Counted from the first letter of the stretch, positions 15,421 to 22,880 are shown. The stretch is 24,853 nucleotides of DNA from an uncultured Bacilli bacterium (GCA_934153675.1 CAKPFG010000014.1:1-24853); one strand, 5' to 3'. Program-made: numbers and translations. The notes: generated from the letters alone by a model not told the origin.

Positions 15421-18306
15421 ATGTATTTACCACTTAATATAAAAACAGATAATTATTTACAAAATAGTATGATTAAAATAGATGATTTAGTTGATTTTGC
15501 TAAAAAAAATAATTTAAGAGCACTAACTATTACAGATAATAATTTATATGGAGCTATTGCTTTTTATAATAAATGTATTACAAATAATATTAAACCGATT
15601 ATAGGTTTAGAAATTACTTTAAATTCGCTATTAATTATTTTATATGCAAAGAATTATAATGGTTATTTAAATTTAATTAAATTATCTACAATTCAATCTG
15701 AAAATAATATCACTTTAGAAATTATAGAAAAATATATAAATGATTTAATAATTATCTTGCCTTTTGATAGTATGTCATTATATCAAAAATTAGATGGAGA
15801 TATGTTTGTATCTTATAAAAATGACATTGAAAAAAAGAAAATTCCATACAGAAAAGTGTATATGAATAGTATTAATTGTATTTATAAAAAAGACACTATT
15901 TATTTAAAATATTTAGAGGCTATAAAAATAGGTATCAGTTATAAGTTTATAGATAAAGATTACTGTAATAATTATTTAAACTTAAAAAATTTATTAGAAG
16001 ATGAAAATAACAATTATATCCTTAATAATTGTAATGTTAAAATAAAATTTCATAATAATTTAATTCCTAAATATAAAAATAAACTTGGTATTGATAGTTT
16101 TTCCTATTTAAAAAAGCTATGTATTTTAGGTGCAAAAAATAAGTTTGGTAATAAAATAAATAAAAAATATCAAGATAGGTTAAAATATGAACTTAGTATA
16201 ATTAATAAAATGGGTTTTAGTGATTATTTTTTAATAGTTGCAGATTATGTAAATTATGCTAAAAATAATAATATTATAGTTGGATCAGGTAGAGGAAGTG
16301 CTGTATCTAGTTTAGTTTCCTATTTATTGAATATAACAGATATTGATCCTCTTAAGTATAATTTGTTATTTGAAAGATTTTTAAATCCAGAGCGTATTAG
16401 TATGCCTGATATAGATATAGATTTTGAACATGAAAAAAGGCAGAATGTTATTAATTATTGTATTAATAAATATGGTAAGAAAAAAGTTGTTCCGATAATA
16501 GCTTTTTTAACACTTGGTGCTAAAGGAGCAATAAGAGATGTTGGAAGATGTTTGAATATTGATTTAAAACAAATAGATAGTATTTGTAAATTAATTGATT
16601 CTAATTTGACACTTCGAGAAAACTATAATAATAATAATAAATTACAGGTATTTTTAAACAGAAAAAAGGAATTACTTAATGTATATCGTGATGCAATTAA
16701 TTTTGAGGGATTAAAAAGACATACCACAATTCATGCGGCAGGAATTATTATTTCTAGTGTAGAGCTTGATAATATTATTCCCCTTGATTTCCATAATACA
16801 TTTTATACTAGTGGTTATGATATGACATATTTAGAAGATATTGGACTGTTAAAAATGGACTTTTTGGCTATTAAGTACTTAACAATAATTCATAATATCA
16901 TTGATTTGGTTAATAAAAATCATAACATTTGTTTAAATTTTGATTCTATAAAAATAGATACATTTTCTATAGATATATTTACAAATGCTGATACAGTTGG
17001 TATATTTCAGTTTGAATCGCCTGGAATGATTAAATTTTTAAGAAAAATGAAACCTAATTGTTTTGATGATATTATTGCTGCAATTGCACTATATAGACCT
17101 GGTCCTATGAAAAATATTGATATATACATTAATAGAAAAAATAATCATAATTTTAGTTATATACACGATAGTTTAAGAGATATATTAAAAAGCACATATG
17201 GTATTATTATATATCAAGAACAAATAATGCAAATAGCACAAAAGATGGCTAGTTATTCATTAGGGGAAGCAGATATTCTTAGAAAAGCTATGAGTAAAAA
17301 GAAGAAAGATTTATTAGAATCGCAAAAAGAGATTTTTACCAAGAGAAGTTTAAAAAACGGTTATGATGAAAAAACAATTAGTGATGTGTTTAATACAATG
17401 TTAAAATTTGCAGAATATGGTTTTAATAAATCGCATTCAGTTGCTTATTCTACTATTGCTTTAAAAATGGCATATTTAAAAGCACATTATCGTGCAGAAT
17501 TTTATTCTTGTCTTTTAGACAGTGAAAGAGGTAATAAGGATAAAATTAGACTTTATATTTATGAACTACGTAAACATAATATTAATATTATGGCACCGGA
17601 TATTAATTATAGTAATTTAAAATATACAATAAATAACAATAGTATCTTATATCCTTTATCTGGAATTAAAAATGTTAGTAATGCAGCTCAATTTATAATA
17701 GAAGAAAGAAAAAAAGGTTTATTTAAAGATATTTTTGATTTTATAAGTAGATGTTATGGAAAGATTGTTAATAAAAAAGTGTTAGAATCTTTGATATTAG
17801 CTGGGACATTCTCTTCTTTTAATTATAATAGAAAAACTTTATTTACAAATTTAGATATAATAATTAATTATGGAGAATTAATAAAGGATTACTATAATGC
17901 ATTAAAGCCTGATATTTTAGAAGTTGAAGAATTTAGTAAAAAAGAAATAATGCAGTTGGAGTTAGAATATTTTGGTTTTTATTTACAAAATAATCCTATT
18001 ACAATATGTAAAAGTAAAGTAAAAACTACAGTAGATTTAAATAACATTGAAAAATATTTTGATAAGAATATTTCTCTTGTTTTAAGTGTTGATAATGTAA
18101 AAGAGGTGGAAACTAAAAATAAAGAAAAGATGGCATTTATAAATGCCAGTGATGAACTTTCTGATATTTCGGTTGTACTTTTTCCTAAAATTTATCAAAA
18201 ATATCATATTAATAATAAAGACATCATATTTTTAAAAGGGAGAGTAGAAAAAAGATTTGATAAGTATCAGATAATTGCTAATTACCTGGAAAAAATGGAT
18301 TATTAA
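15421..18306 (+). CDS. dnaE: DNA polymerase III DnaE-type alpha subunit, short, with degenerate PHP domain
   Basis: Second C-family polymerase; in PolC-containing bacteria DnaE extends RNA primers, mainly on the lagging strand. Polymerase motifs are clear: GSGRGSAVSS, PDIDIDFEHEKR (D330, D332), the Y-RPGPM region, a QEQIMQIAQ helix and FNKSHSVAYS. The C-terminal OB fold is present (about 875-955). At 961 residues it is much shorter than B. subtilis DnaE (1115), mainly because the N-terminal PHP region is compressed. Its metal motif is lost: the usual HLHxxYS reads LNIKTDNY and TDH reads TDN, so no PHP metal site is expected. I count no Trp in the whole chain. There is no exonuclease domain and no zinc motif, as normal for DnaE. 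AAGGAG precedes ATG 15421; the gene is single and divergent from rpmB. Confidence 0.95.
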   Translation: MYLPLNIKTDNYLQNSMIKIDDLVDFAKKNNLRALTITDNNLYGAIAFYNKCITNNIKPIIGLEITLNSLLIILYAKNYNGYLNLIKLSTIQSENNITLEIIEKYINDLIIILPFDSMSLYQKLDGDMFVSYKNDIEKKKIPYRKVYMNSINCIYKKDTIYLKYLEAIKIGISYKFIDKDYCNNYLNLKNLLEDENNNYILNNCNVKIKFHNNLIPKYKNKLGIDSFSYLKKLCILGAKNKFGNKINKKYQDRLKYELSIINKMGFSDYFLIVADYVNYAKNNNIIVGSGRGSAVSSLVSYLLNITDIDPLKYNLLFERFLNPERISMPDIDIDFEHEKRQNVINYCINKYGKKKVVPIIAFLTLGAKGAIRDVGRCLNIDLKQIDSICKLIDSNLTLRENYNNNNKLQVFLNRKKELLNVYRDAINFEGLKRHTTIHAAGIIISSVELDNIIPLDFHNTFYTSGYDMTYLEDIGLLKMDFLAIKYLTIIHNIIDLVNKNHNICLNFDSIKIDTFSIDIFTNADTVGIFQFESPGMIKFLRKMKPNCFDDIIAAIALYRPGPMKNIDIYINRKNNHNFSYIHDSLRDILKSTYGIIIYQEQIMQIAQKMASYSLGEADILRKAMSKKKKDLLESQKEIFTKRSLKNGYDEKTISDVFNTMLKFAEYGFNKSHSVAYSTIALKMAYLKAHYRAEFYSCLLDSERGNKDKIRLYIYELRKHNINIMAPDINYSNLKYTINNNSILYPLSGIKNVSNAAQFIIEERKKGLFKDIFDFISRCYGKIVNKKVLESLILAGTFSSFNYNRKTLFTNLDIIINYGELIKDYYNALKPDILEVEEFSKKEIMQLELEYFGFYLQNNPITICKSKVKTTVDLNNIEKYFDKNISLVLSVDNVKEVETKNKEKMAFINASDELSDISVVLFPKIYQKYHINNKDIIFLKGRVEKRFDKYQIIANYLEKMDY

Positions 18307-18360
18307 TAAAATAGTAGAACATTATTTATCATTATTTTGTTAATGCTTATAATATAATAG

Positions 18361-18404
18361 AAAAAGGCCCTATTATTAGTAAATGGGTTCAATTTTTCTT
18401 TTTT
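18361..18404 (+). terminator. Probable terminator of dnaE
   Basis: AAAAAGGCCC (18361-18370) can pair with GGGTT (18385-18389) and, across a 3-base bulge, TTTTT (18393-18397), followed by CTTTTTT. The stem is imperfect. A TATAAT just upstream (18348-18353) could be chance or drive a short RNA through this hairpin. Confidence 0.4.
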
Positions 18405-18413
18405 ATAAAAATG

Positions 18414-18457
18414 TGCTATAATGAAATAGTCGCATGTTTTAGTCGATTTTTGAGGTG
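18414..18457 (+). promoter_or_regulatory. Extended -10 promoter and RBS of the HD-domain gene
   Basis: TGCTATAAT at 18414-18422 is a perfect extended -10. GAGGTG at 18452-18457 stands five bases before a TTG start at 18463; no in-frame ATG is better placed. Confidence 0.6.
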
Positions 18458-18462
18458 ATTTT

Positions 18463-18972
18463 TTGAAAAATAATATAGATCAAGAATATTCTTTAATAAT
18501 TAAAGATATAATGGAAAATGAGACATTTAATAAAATGGCGAATATAAAGCATCATAATACTACTAGATTAGAACATATGTATAAAGTGTCATATTACTCA
18601 TATTTAATAGCACGTTTATTGCATTTAAATTATAAAGAAGTAGCACGTGCTGGTTTACTTCATGATTTTTATTTTGGTAGAACAGTAGATCATGATAAGA
18701 TTAAAGATAAAATAAAATTATATACGCATAATCATCCAAAAGAAGCTGTTATTAATGCTAAGAAAAATTTTTTTATAAATGAAATGGAAGAAGATATTAT
18801 AAAGTCACATATGTTTCCAATAGATATAAAAATACCTAAATATGCCGAAAGTTGGGTTGTTAGTACAGTAGATAAAGTTATAGGAACGCATGAATTTTGT
18901 AAAAAGGCTTCAAAAAAATTAAAATATTCAATGAATTTATGCTTAGTTCTAGTTTTAAATATATTAAAATAG
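18463..18972 (+). CDS. HD-domain phosphohydrolase-like protein
   Basis: A 169-residue soluble protein with an HD metal-binding fold: H38 (LEHMYKVS), the H67-D68 pair (AGLLHDFYFG) and a later Asp in STVDKVIG, plus a THNHP segment near 88-92. HD proteins hydrolyse phosphate esters of nucleotides or related signals; the substrate here cannot be read from sequence. It starts with TTG, chosen because GAGGTG is at the right distance. It has its own promoter and a terminator overlapping its stop, and the tRNA-Arg gene follows. The C-terminal end is oddly hydrophobic (about 155-169), unlike many soluble HD proteins. Confidence 0.85.
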   Translation: MKNNIDQEYSLIIKDIMENETFNKMANIKHHNTTRLEHMYKVSYYSYLIARLLHLNYKEVARAGLLHDFYFGRTVDHDKIKDKIKLYTHNHPKEAVINAKKNFFINEMEEDIIKSHMFPIDIKIPKYAESWVVSTVDKVIGTHEFCKKASKKLKYSMNLCLVLVLNILK

Positions 18973-18992
18973 TTTACTACTATTTTTTTTTT
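18966..18992 (+). terminator. Terminator of the HD-domain gene
   Basis: AAAATAGT (18966-18973) pairs with ACTATTTT (18979-18986) over a 5-base loop, followed by more Ts. The TAG stop (18970-18972) is within the stem. Confidence 0.7.
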
Positions 18993-19000
18993 AATATTTA

Positions 19001-19009
19001 TGTTACAAT
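19001..19009 (+). promoter_or_regulatory. Extended -10 promoter of tRNA-Arg
   Basis: TGTTACAAT at 19001-19009 lies only 8 bases before the mature tRNA 5' end, so the precursor leader should be one or two bases. Confidence 0.55.
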
Positions 19010-19017
19010 TATGTTGT

Positions 19018-19094
19018 GTCTCCGTAGCTCAGTAGGATAGAGCAATCGCCTCCTAAGCGATAGGTCGTTGGTTCGATTCCAATCGGGGACGCCA
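19018..19094 (+). tRNA. tRNA-Arg (anticodon CCT)
   Basis: A full cloverleaf is visible: acceptor GTCTCCG pairs with CGGGGAC with one G-T pair; D arm GCTC/GAGC; anticodon stem ATCGC/GCGAT with loop CTCCTAA, anticodon CCT at 19052-19054; T arm GTTGG TTCGATT CCAAT. The discriminator is G and CCA is encoded (19092-19094). It reads AGG, a rare codon in such AT-rich genomes. It is a single tRNA, not part of a cluster. Confidence 0.95.
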
Positions 19095-19162
19095 TTTTAT
19101 GTAGTTAATAAATTGATCAATTCAGTTTTTTTAGTTTAGTAATATGAAACTATCTAAAATAG

Positions 19163-19184
19163 AAAAGAGAAAAATCTCTTTTAT
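19163..19184 (+). terminator. Possible terminator after tRNA-Arg
   Basis: AAAAGAGA (19163-19170), loop AAAA, TCTCTTTT (19175-19182), with only a short T-rich end. Confidence 0.45.
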
Positions 19185-19215
19185 CTTATAAATGATGAAA
19201 TTAATTTTATTGTAG

Positions 19216-19250
19216 AATAGATAATAGTAATAAAATATCTATTTTTTTTT
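19216..19250 (+). terminator. Terminator upstream of pilin 2
   Basis: AATAGATA (19216-19223) pairs with TATCTATT (19236-19243), followed by an unbroken T-run to 19250. It would insulate pilin 2 from tRNA transcription. Confidence 0.6.
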
Positions 19251-19259
19251 AATTAATTG

Positions 19260-19287
19260 TGCTATTATGGATATGTAAGGTAGGAAG
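19260..19287 (+). promoter_or_regulatory. Extended -10 promoter and RBS of pilin 2
   Basis: TGCTATTAT at 19260-19268 and AGGAAG at 19282-19287 precede ATG 19292. The stretch AAGGTAGGA just before the start is shared with pilin 3. Confidence 0.5.
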
Positions 19288-19291
19288 ATAT

Positions 19292-19660
19292 ATGAAAAAT
19301 AAAAAAGCATTTACATTAATAGAATTAATAGCAGTATTAGTAATACTAGCTATATTAGCACTAATAGTAACACCAATAGTATTAAATATCGTAAGACACG
19401 CTAAGGAATCAGCTAATAAAAGAAGTGTTGATGCATACGGAAAAAGTATAGAACTTGCCGTAGCTAATTACTTACTAGATAAAGGGGAATTTCCAACAAA
19501 CATAAGTGATTTAGAAATTGAATACTCAGGGAAAGAGGTTATATGTAATATTTCCCTATTAAATGAAGATTCAAGTGTATACTTATCAGAATGCAAAGTA
19601 GGTAGTAGTGATGTTAAAGATCAAAATACTAGTGATGGATGGTATCACTATGGTAAAAAA
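19292..19660 (+). repeat. Pilin 2 copy of a long direct repeat
   Basis: These 369 bases match 23724-24092 closely and without gaps. Homology resumes from 19676 (matching from 24357) to about 20090. Together the copies form a direct repeat about 4.4 kb apart around the metal operon. Confidence 0.85.
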
Positions 19661-20320
19661 ACAACATATAAAACTTATAAAATAGGCGATGAAGTAGCAT
19701 ATAACGGTATTAATTTTTATGTTATAGAAAATAGTGATGAGAATAGTGATTCTGTAACACTACTAAAGGAAGAACCATTAACAGTAGCTGAAGTAAATAA
19801 ATATGGCGGAGTAGGAACAGAAAATAACCATGTGAATAAAAATACATCTTCATCAAAGGGGACAGCCTATGATAATAATGGATACGGAATAATGGCATAC
19901 TATTCAAGTGAAACTTGTGGATATAATGGTTCTAAATGGATAGAAGATGGATGTACGACAGATTATGCAAAGAGCGAAGTAAAATATGTAGTAGATGCCT
20001 GGGCATTAGATAAACTAAAGGTAAGTGACCTAAAAGAGGATAAAACCGGCTATAGTGCAAGATTAATAACGTTTGATGACTTAGTAGATAATTTGGGATA
20101 TGAGAAGAAAAATTCAGGAACGCTTAATGCATCAAGCAATGGAGAAACCCCAAGTTGGGTATATAATAGTAAATATTGGTATTATACGATGAGCCAATAT
20201 GGAGATTTCACTTCTATCGTGTGGAATGTGTTCTACGATGGCAGCGTGTACAACGGCAGTGTTGATAACCTCGGAGGTACCGTGCGCCCTGTTATAACCA
20301 TCTTAAAATCTGCTATCTAA
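19292..20320 (+). CDS. Type IV pilin-like protein with GC-rich C-terminal variable-type segment (pilin 2)
   Basis: A 342-residue prepilin: leader MKNKKA, predicted cleavage after A6, mature FTLIEL with Glu at +5 and Pro at +22. I use ATG 19292, not the upstream TTG at 19259, because the leader should be short and basic. A module with VDAYGKS, VICNIS, YLSECKVG and GWYHYGK follows (about 45-123), then a domain starting YKIGDEVAYNGINFYVI, with Cys in ETCGYNG and EDGCTTD. The end is YWYYTMS (295-301), then residues 306-337, ending TVRPVITI. The DNA for 306-337 is 50% GC. The VRPV ending resembles C-type-lectin/DUF6273-style domains, including DGR target proteins. Codons favour A-ending forms (GTA, ATA, CTA, GGA), unlike housekeeping genes here, which suggests separate history. 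Pilus machinery is not in the window. Confidence 0.85.
   Translation: MKNKKAFTLIELIAVLVILAILALIVTPIVLNIVRHAKESANKRSVDAYGKSIELAVANYLLDKGEFPTNISDLEIEYSGKEVICNISLLNEDSSVYLSECKVGSSDVKDQNTSDGWYHYGKKTTYKTYKIGDEVAYNGINFYVIENSDENSDSVTLLKEEPLTVAEVNKYGGVGTENNHVNKNTSSSKGTAYDNNGYGIMAYYSSETCGYNGSKWIEDGCTTDYAKSEVKYVVDAWALDKLKVSDLKEDKTGYSARLITFDDLVDNLGYEKKNSGTLNASSNGETPSWVYNSKYWYYTMSQYGDFTSIVWNVFYDGSVYNGSVDNLGGTVRPVITILKSAI
20207..20302 (+). other. GC-rich, NNC-codon tract: candidate DGR variable region
   Basis: Hand count gives 48 G or C in 96 bases, against about a third or less in the flanking gene. Fifteen of 32 codons end in C (TTC, ATC, TAC, GGC, AGC, AAC, CTC, CGC, ACC), as expected if a template rich in AAC is copied with random replacement at A. 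The segment ends in codons for TVRPVITI, and a hairpin follows within ten bases. No template copy or reverse transcriptase is in the window, so the assignment is inferred. Confidence 0.5.
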
Positions 20321-20335
20321 ACAAAAAGATAACAG
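20310..20335 (+). other. Hairpin immediately after the candidate variable region
   Basis: CTG-C-TATCT (20310-20318) can pair with AGATA-A-CAG (20327-20335), eight pairs with one mismatch and an 8-base loop, spanning the pilin 2 stop codon. There is no T-run, so it is not an ordinary terminator. Some DGR targets carry a hairpin just after the variable region. Confidence 0.4.
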
Positions 20336-20350
20336 AAATTAAAAAAGTAG

Positions 20351-20434
20351 AAAAGCTAAAAATATATTGTAAATGATAATAGAATAATTGGTGCAATAAT
20401 TTATTCACAAATTATTGTGATAGATAGCTTTTTT
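20351..20434 (+). terminator. Structured region and possible terminator after pilin 2
   Basis: Outer arms AAAAGCTA (20351-20358) and TAGCTTTT (20425-20432) followed by TT enclose an inner perfect 9-bp hairpin, CAATAATTT (20394-20402) with AAATTATTG (20409-20417). It could be the pilin 2 terminator or part of a small RNA. A 13-base interrupted palindrome TTAGCCTGGCTAA follows at 20433-20445. Confidence 0.4.
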
Positions 20435-20455
20435 AGCCTGGCTAATATTTAAAAG

Positions 20456-20492
20456 AACTTTCAATAATTTATAAGTTATTGAAAGTTTTTTT
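20456..20492 (+). terminator. Strong terminator before the metal operon
   Basis: AACTTTCAATAA (20456-20467) pairs perfectly with TTATTGAAAGTT (20476-20487), 12 bp, followed by a T-run to 20492. It precedes the arsR-type promoter by three bases. Confidence 0.8.
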
Positions 20493-20494
20493 AG

Positions 20495-20523
20495 TTGACA
20501 AAATTAATATATTAGAATATAAT
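20495..20523 (+). promoter_or_regulatory. Consensus promoter of the metal-resistance operon
   Basis: TTGACA (20495-20500), exactly 17 bases, TATAAT (20518-20523). It is the only promoter in the window matching consensus at both hexamers, as expected for a strong promoter held off by a repressor. Confidence 0.85.
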
Positions 20524-20528
20524 TTATC

Positions 20529-20548
20529 ATGTGAACAACTATTCAAAT
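20529..20548 (+). promoter_or_regulatory. ArsR/SmtB-type operator
   Basis: ATGTGAACA-AC-TATTCAAAT is an imperfect inverted repeat (7 of 9 positions match between arms) of the TGAACA/TATTCA type bound by SmtB, CzrA and CadC regulators. It starts six bases after the -10 and covers the predicted transcription start, so bound repressor would block initiation. The RBS AAGGAGA (20549-20555) follows directly. Confidence 0.7.
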
Positions 20549-20559
20549 AAGGAGATAAA

Positions 20560-20877
20560 ATGAGTGATTTATGTGTTGTAAAAAATAAAATGTTATCAGA
20601 AGATAAAATATTTTTATTATCGGAATTATTTAAAGTTTTTTCTGATGCCACTAGAATTAAAATTATATGTGCATTATTACAGAGAAGTTTATGCGTTTGT
20701 GACATTGCCTCAGTAACAGATACTTCTGTTTCTGCTGTATCACATCAATTGAGAATATTAAAACAAACAAAATTGGTCAAATATAAAAGGAAAGGTAAAA
20801 CAATATACTATTCTTTAGATGATTTTCATGTAAAAAAAATATTTGACATGGGGTGTGAACATATAAATGAAATATAA
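20560..20877 (+). CDS. ArsR/SmtB-family metal-sensing repressor (CadC/SmtB-like)
   Basis: A 105-residue winged-helix dimeric repressor that releases DNA on binding metal. The core is FSDATRIKIICALL, the recognition helix TSVSAVSHQLRILK and the wing KRKGKTIYYSL. It carries both known metal sites: the alpha3N type (C45-V-C47 in SLCVCDIA, plus C5 near the N-terminus), used for Cd/Pb by CadC, and the alpha5 type (D88-x-H90, H101, E104: spacing D-x-H-x10-H-x2-E), used for Zn/Co by SmtB and CzrA. It is first in the operon under a consensus promoter with an operator over the start site, so it is self-regulated. It overlaps the ATPase gene by 11 bases. Likely inducers are Zn, Cd or Pb; the exact metal cannot be read. 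Confidence 0.9.
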   Translation: MSDLCVVKNKMLSEDKIFLLSELFKVFSDATRIKIICALLQRSLCVCDIASVTDTSVSAVSHQLRILKQTKLVKYKRKGKTIYYSLDDFHVKKIFDMGCEHINEI

Positions 20878-22879
20878 GTATACATTGAAGAATTTAGATT
20901 GCGCTAACTGTGCTAGAAAAATTGAGGAAGAATTTAAAAAATATGATGAATTTAAAAACGTACGAGTTAATTTTTCAACTTTAAAATTATCTTATGAAAG
21001 TAATAATGCTAGTTTGAATAAAGTGAGTAATATTATTAAAAGTGTTGAGCCTGATGTTTGTATAGAAGATATTAATAATTTTTCTAACGAAAATTATTTT
21101 AATATAATAAGATTTTTGACTGGAATAATATTAGCTATATCTGGAATTTTGATTAAAAATCAAGTAGGTGAATTGTTGATTATTCTGTCTTATTTGCTTC
21201 TTCTTTATAGAACTTTTAAAACAGCTTTGAAATTAATTTTCAAAAAAACAATAAATGAAAATCTTTTAATAACAATATCTTGTATTGGGGCTTATTTAAT
21301 AAATGAAAAAATTGAAGGATTAATGGTTATTATTCTTTATGAAATTGGTAAAATGTTGGAAGATAGGGCACTTAATAATTCTAGAAAATCTATAGGTAGA
21401 TTAATGGATCTTAAATCGGATTATGTTAATTTAGAAAATGGTAGTATAATAAAACCGGAACAAGCAAAAATTGATGATATAATTATTGTTAAAACAGGTG
21501 AAAAAATACCTTTAGATGGAATTATAATAGAAGGTAATACTTATATAAATAATAAATCACTAACAGGTGAGGCAAAACCAATTGAGTGCAGTGTAGGTGA
21601 CAAAGTATTATCTGGTAGTATTAATGATGGAAATATAATTAAAGTTAAGGTTTTAAGCATTTATCAAGATAGCACGGTAAATAAAATATTAGAACTTGTA
21701 GAAAATGCTACTGATAATAAAGCAAAAACAGAAACTTTCGTTAATAAACTTTCTAAAATATACACACCAATAGTTTTAATATTATCTTTACTTGTATTAG
21801 TTTTTTTACCATTATTAACTAATATTACTTATCAGCAAAGTATTTATAGAGCCTTAGTGTTTTTAGTTATATCTTGTCCGTGTGCTATTGTAATATCTGT
21901 ACCTCTTAGTTATTTTTCAGCAATCGGAGCAGCATCTAAAAAGGGGATTTTAATAAAGGGTAGTAATTATCTAGATAATTTATATGATATTAAAGAGATT
22001 ATTTTTGATAAAACAGGGACATTAACTAAAGGTGAATTTGATATTGATAAAATTGAAGTGTTTGATAATAAATATAGTAAAAAAGATATATTAAAATATG
22101 TATATTTAGGGGAAAGGTATTCTGCTCATCCAATTGCAAAGTCTATACTTAAATATGATCTTGAAAATATTAATATAACTGATTTTAAAGAAATAAAAGG
22201 AATGGGTATTAGTTATAAACTTAAATCAGATAATGTTAAAATTGGTAGCATGAAATTTGTTAATTATGATAATTATAATAGTGATTTTACAAGTATTTTT
22301 GTTAGTATAAATAATAATGTTATTGGAGTAATTACATTATCTGATCAAATAAAAGACAGTAGTAAAAAAATTATAGAAACTTTAAATAATAGAAATATTG
22401 GTGTAAAAATGTTTACTGGTGATAATAAAAAATCAGCTTTTTATATAGCTAAAAAACTTAATATTAAAGAATTTTATTATGAAATGTTACCAAAAGATAA
22501 GTATAATAAATTAAAGGAAGTAAAAGATAGTTGTAAAGGTAAAGTTGCATTTGTTGGTGATGGAGTAAATGATGCTTTAGTATTAGTTTTAGCAGATGTA
22601 GGTATTTCTATGGGTGGCGTTGGAACTAGTTCTGCTGTTGAAGCAAGTGATATGGTTATTATGGAAGATAATTTGTTACATATAATTGATGCAATTGACA
22701 TTTCTAAATATACTAAGAAAATAATAAAAGAAAATTTAGTATTTGCACTTTCGATTAAAGTATTAATATTATTATTAAGTGTTTTAGGTTATGCTACACT
22801 TATATATGCAGTTTTCGCTGATGTTGGAGTAACATTAATTACTATATTTAATACTTTGCGAATAATAAAAAGGAGATAA
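20867..22879 (+). CDS. P1B-type heavy-metal ATPase (CadA/ZntA-like)
   Basis: Membrane pump that exports Zn(II), Cd(II) or Pb(II). An N-terminal heavy-metal-associated domain has the DCANC site (C12, C15). Six to eight membrane helices follow, with the ion-binding CPC (C337-P-C339), the phosphorylation motif DKTGTLTKG (D381), the SAHP motif, MFTGDN and GDGVNDA. The last helix carries the FADVGV Asp (D652) that defines the Zn/Cd/Pb subgroup, separating it from copper pumps. Length 670 is typical with one metal domain. There is no His-rich leader and I see no Trp. It starts at ATG 20867, overlapping the repressor gene by 11 bases; GGGGTG upstream is rather distant, so coupling is likely. The next gene starts one base after its stop. 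Confidence 0.95.
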   Translation: MKYKYTLKNLDCANCARKIEEEFKKYDEFKNVRVNFSTLKLSYESNNASLNKVSNIIKSVEPDVCIEDINNFSNENYFNIIRFLTGIILAISGILIKNQVGELLIILSYLLLLYRTFKTALKLIFKKTINENLLITISCIGAYLINEKIEGLMVIILYEIGKMLEDRALNNSRKSIGRLMDLKSDYVNLENGSIIKPEQAKIDDIIIVKTGEKIPLDGIIIEGNTYINNKSLTGEAKPIECSVGDKVLSGSINDGNIIKVKVLSIYQDSTVNKILELVENATDNKAKTETFVNKLSKIYTPIVLILSLLVLVFLPLLTNITYQQSIYRALVFLVISCPCAIVISVPLSYFSAIGAASKKGILIKGSNYLDNLYDIKEIIFDKTGTLTKGEFDIDKIEVFDNKYSKKDILKYVYLGERYSAHPIAKSILKYDLENINITDFKEIKGMGISYKLKSDNVKIGSMKFVNYDNYNSDFTSIFVSINNNVIGVITLSDQIKDSSKKIIETLNNRNIGVKMFTGDNKKSAFYIAKKLNIKEFYYEMLPKDKYNKLKEVKDSCKGKVAFVGDGVNDALVLVLADVGISMGGVGTSSAVEASDMVIMEDNLLHIIDAIDISKYTKKIIKENLVFALSIKVLILLLSVLGYATLIYAVFADVGVTLITIFNTLRIIKRR

Positions 22880-22880
22880 A

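Noticed and set aside
18348..18404. Small RNA or attenuator upstream of the HD-domain gene
   Set aside because: The TATAAT has no matching -35 or TG extension and the imperfect hairpin is explained more simply as the dnaE terminator.
19722..19907. Reverse-strand open frame in pilin 2, with a near-copy at 24403-24597 in pilin 3
   Set aside because: Its presence in both is explained by duplication of the sense-strand pilin DNA; it has no RBS or conserved start.
20469..20705. 78-residue reverse-strand open frame over the metal promoter and repressor start
   Set aside because: It overlaps the promoter, operator and the clear repressor gene and has no recognisable product.
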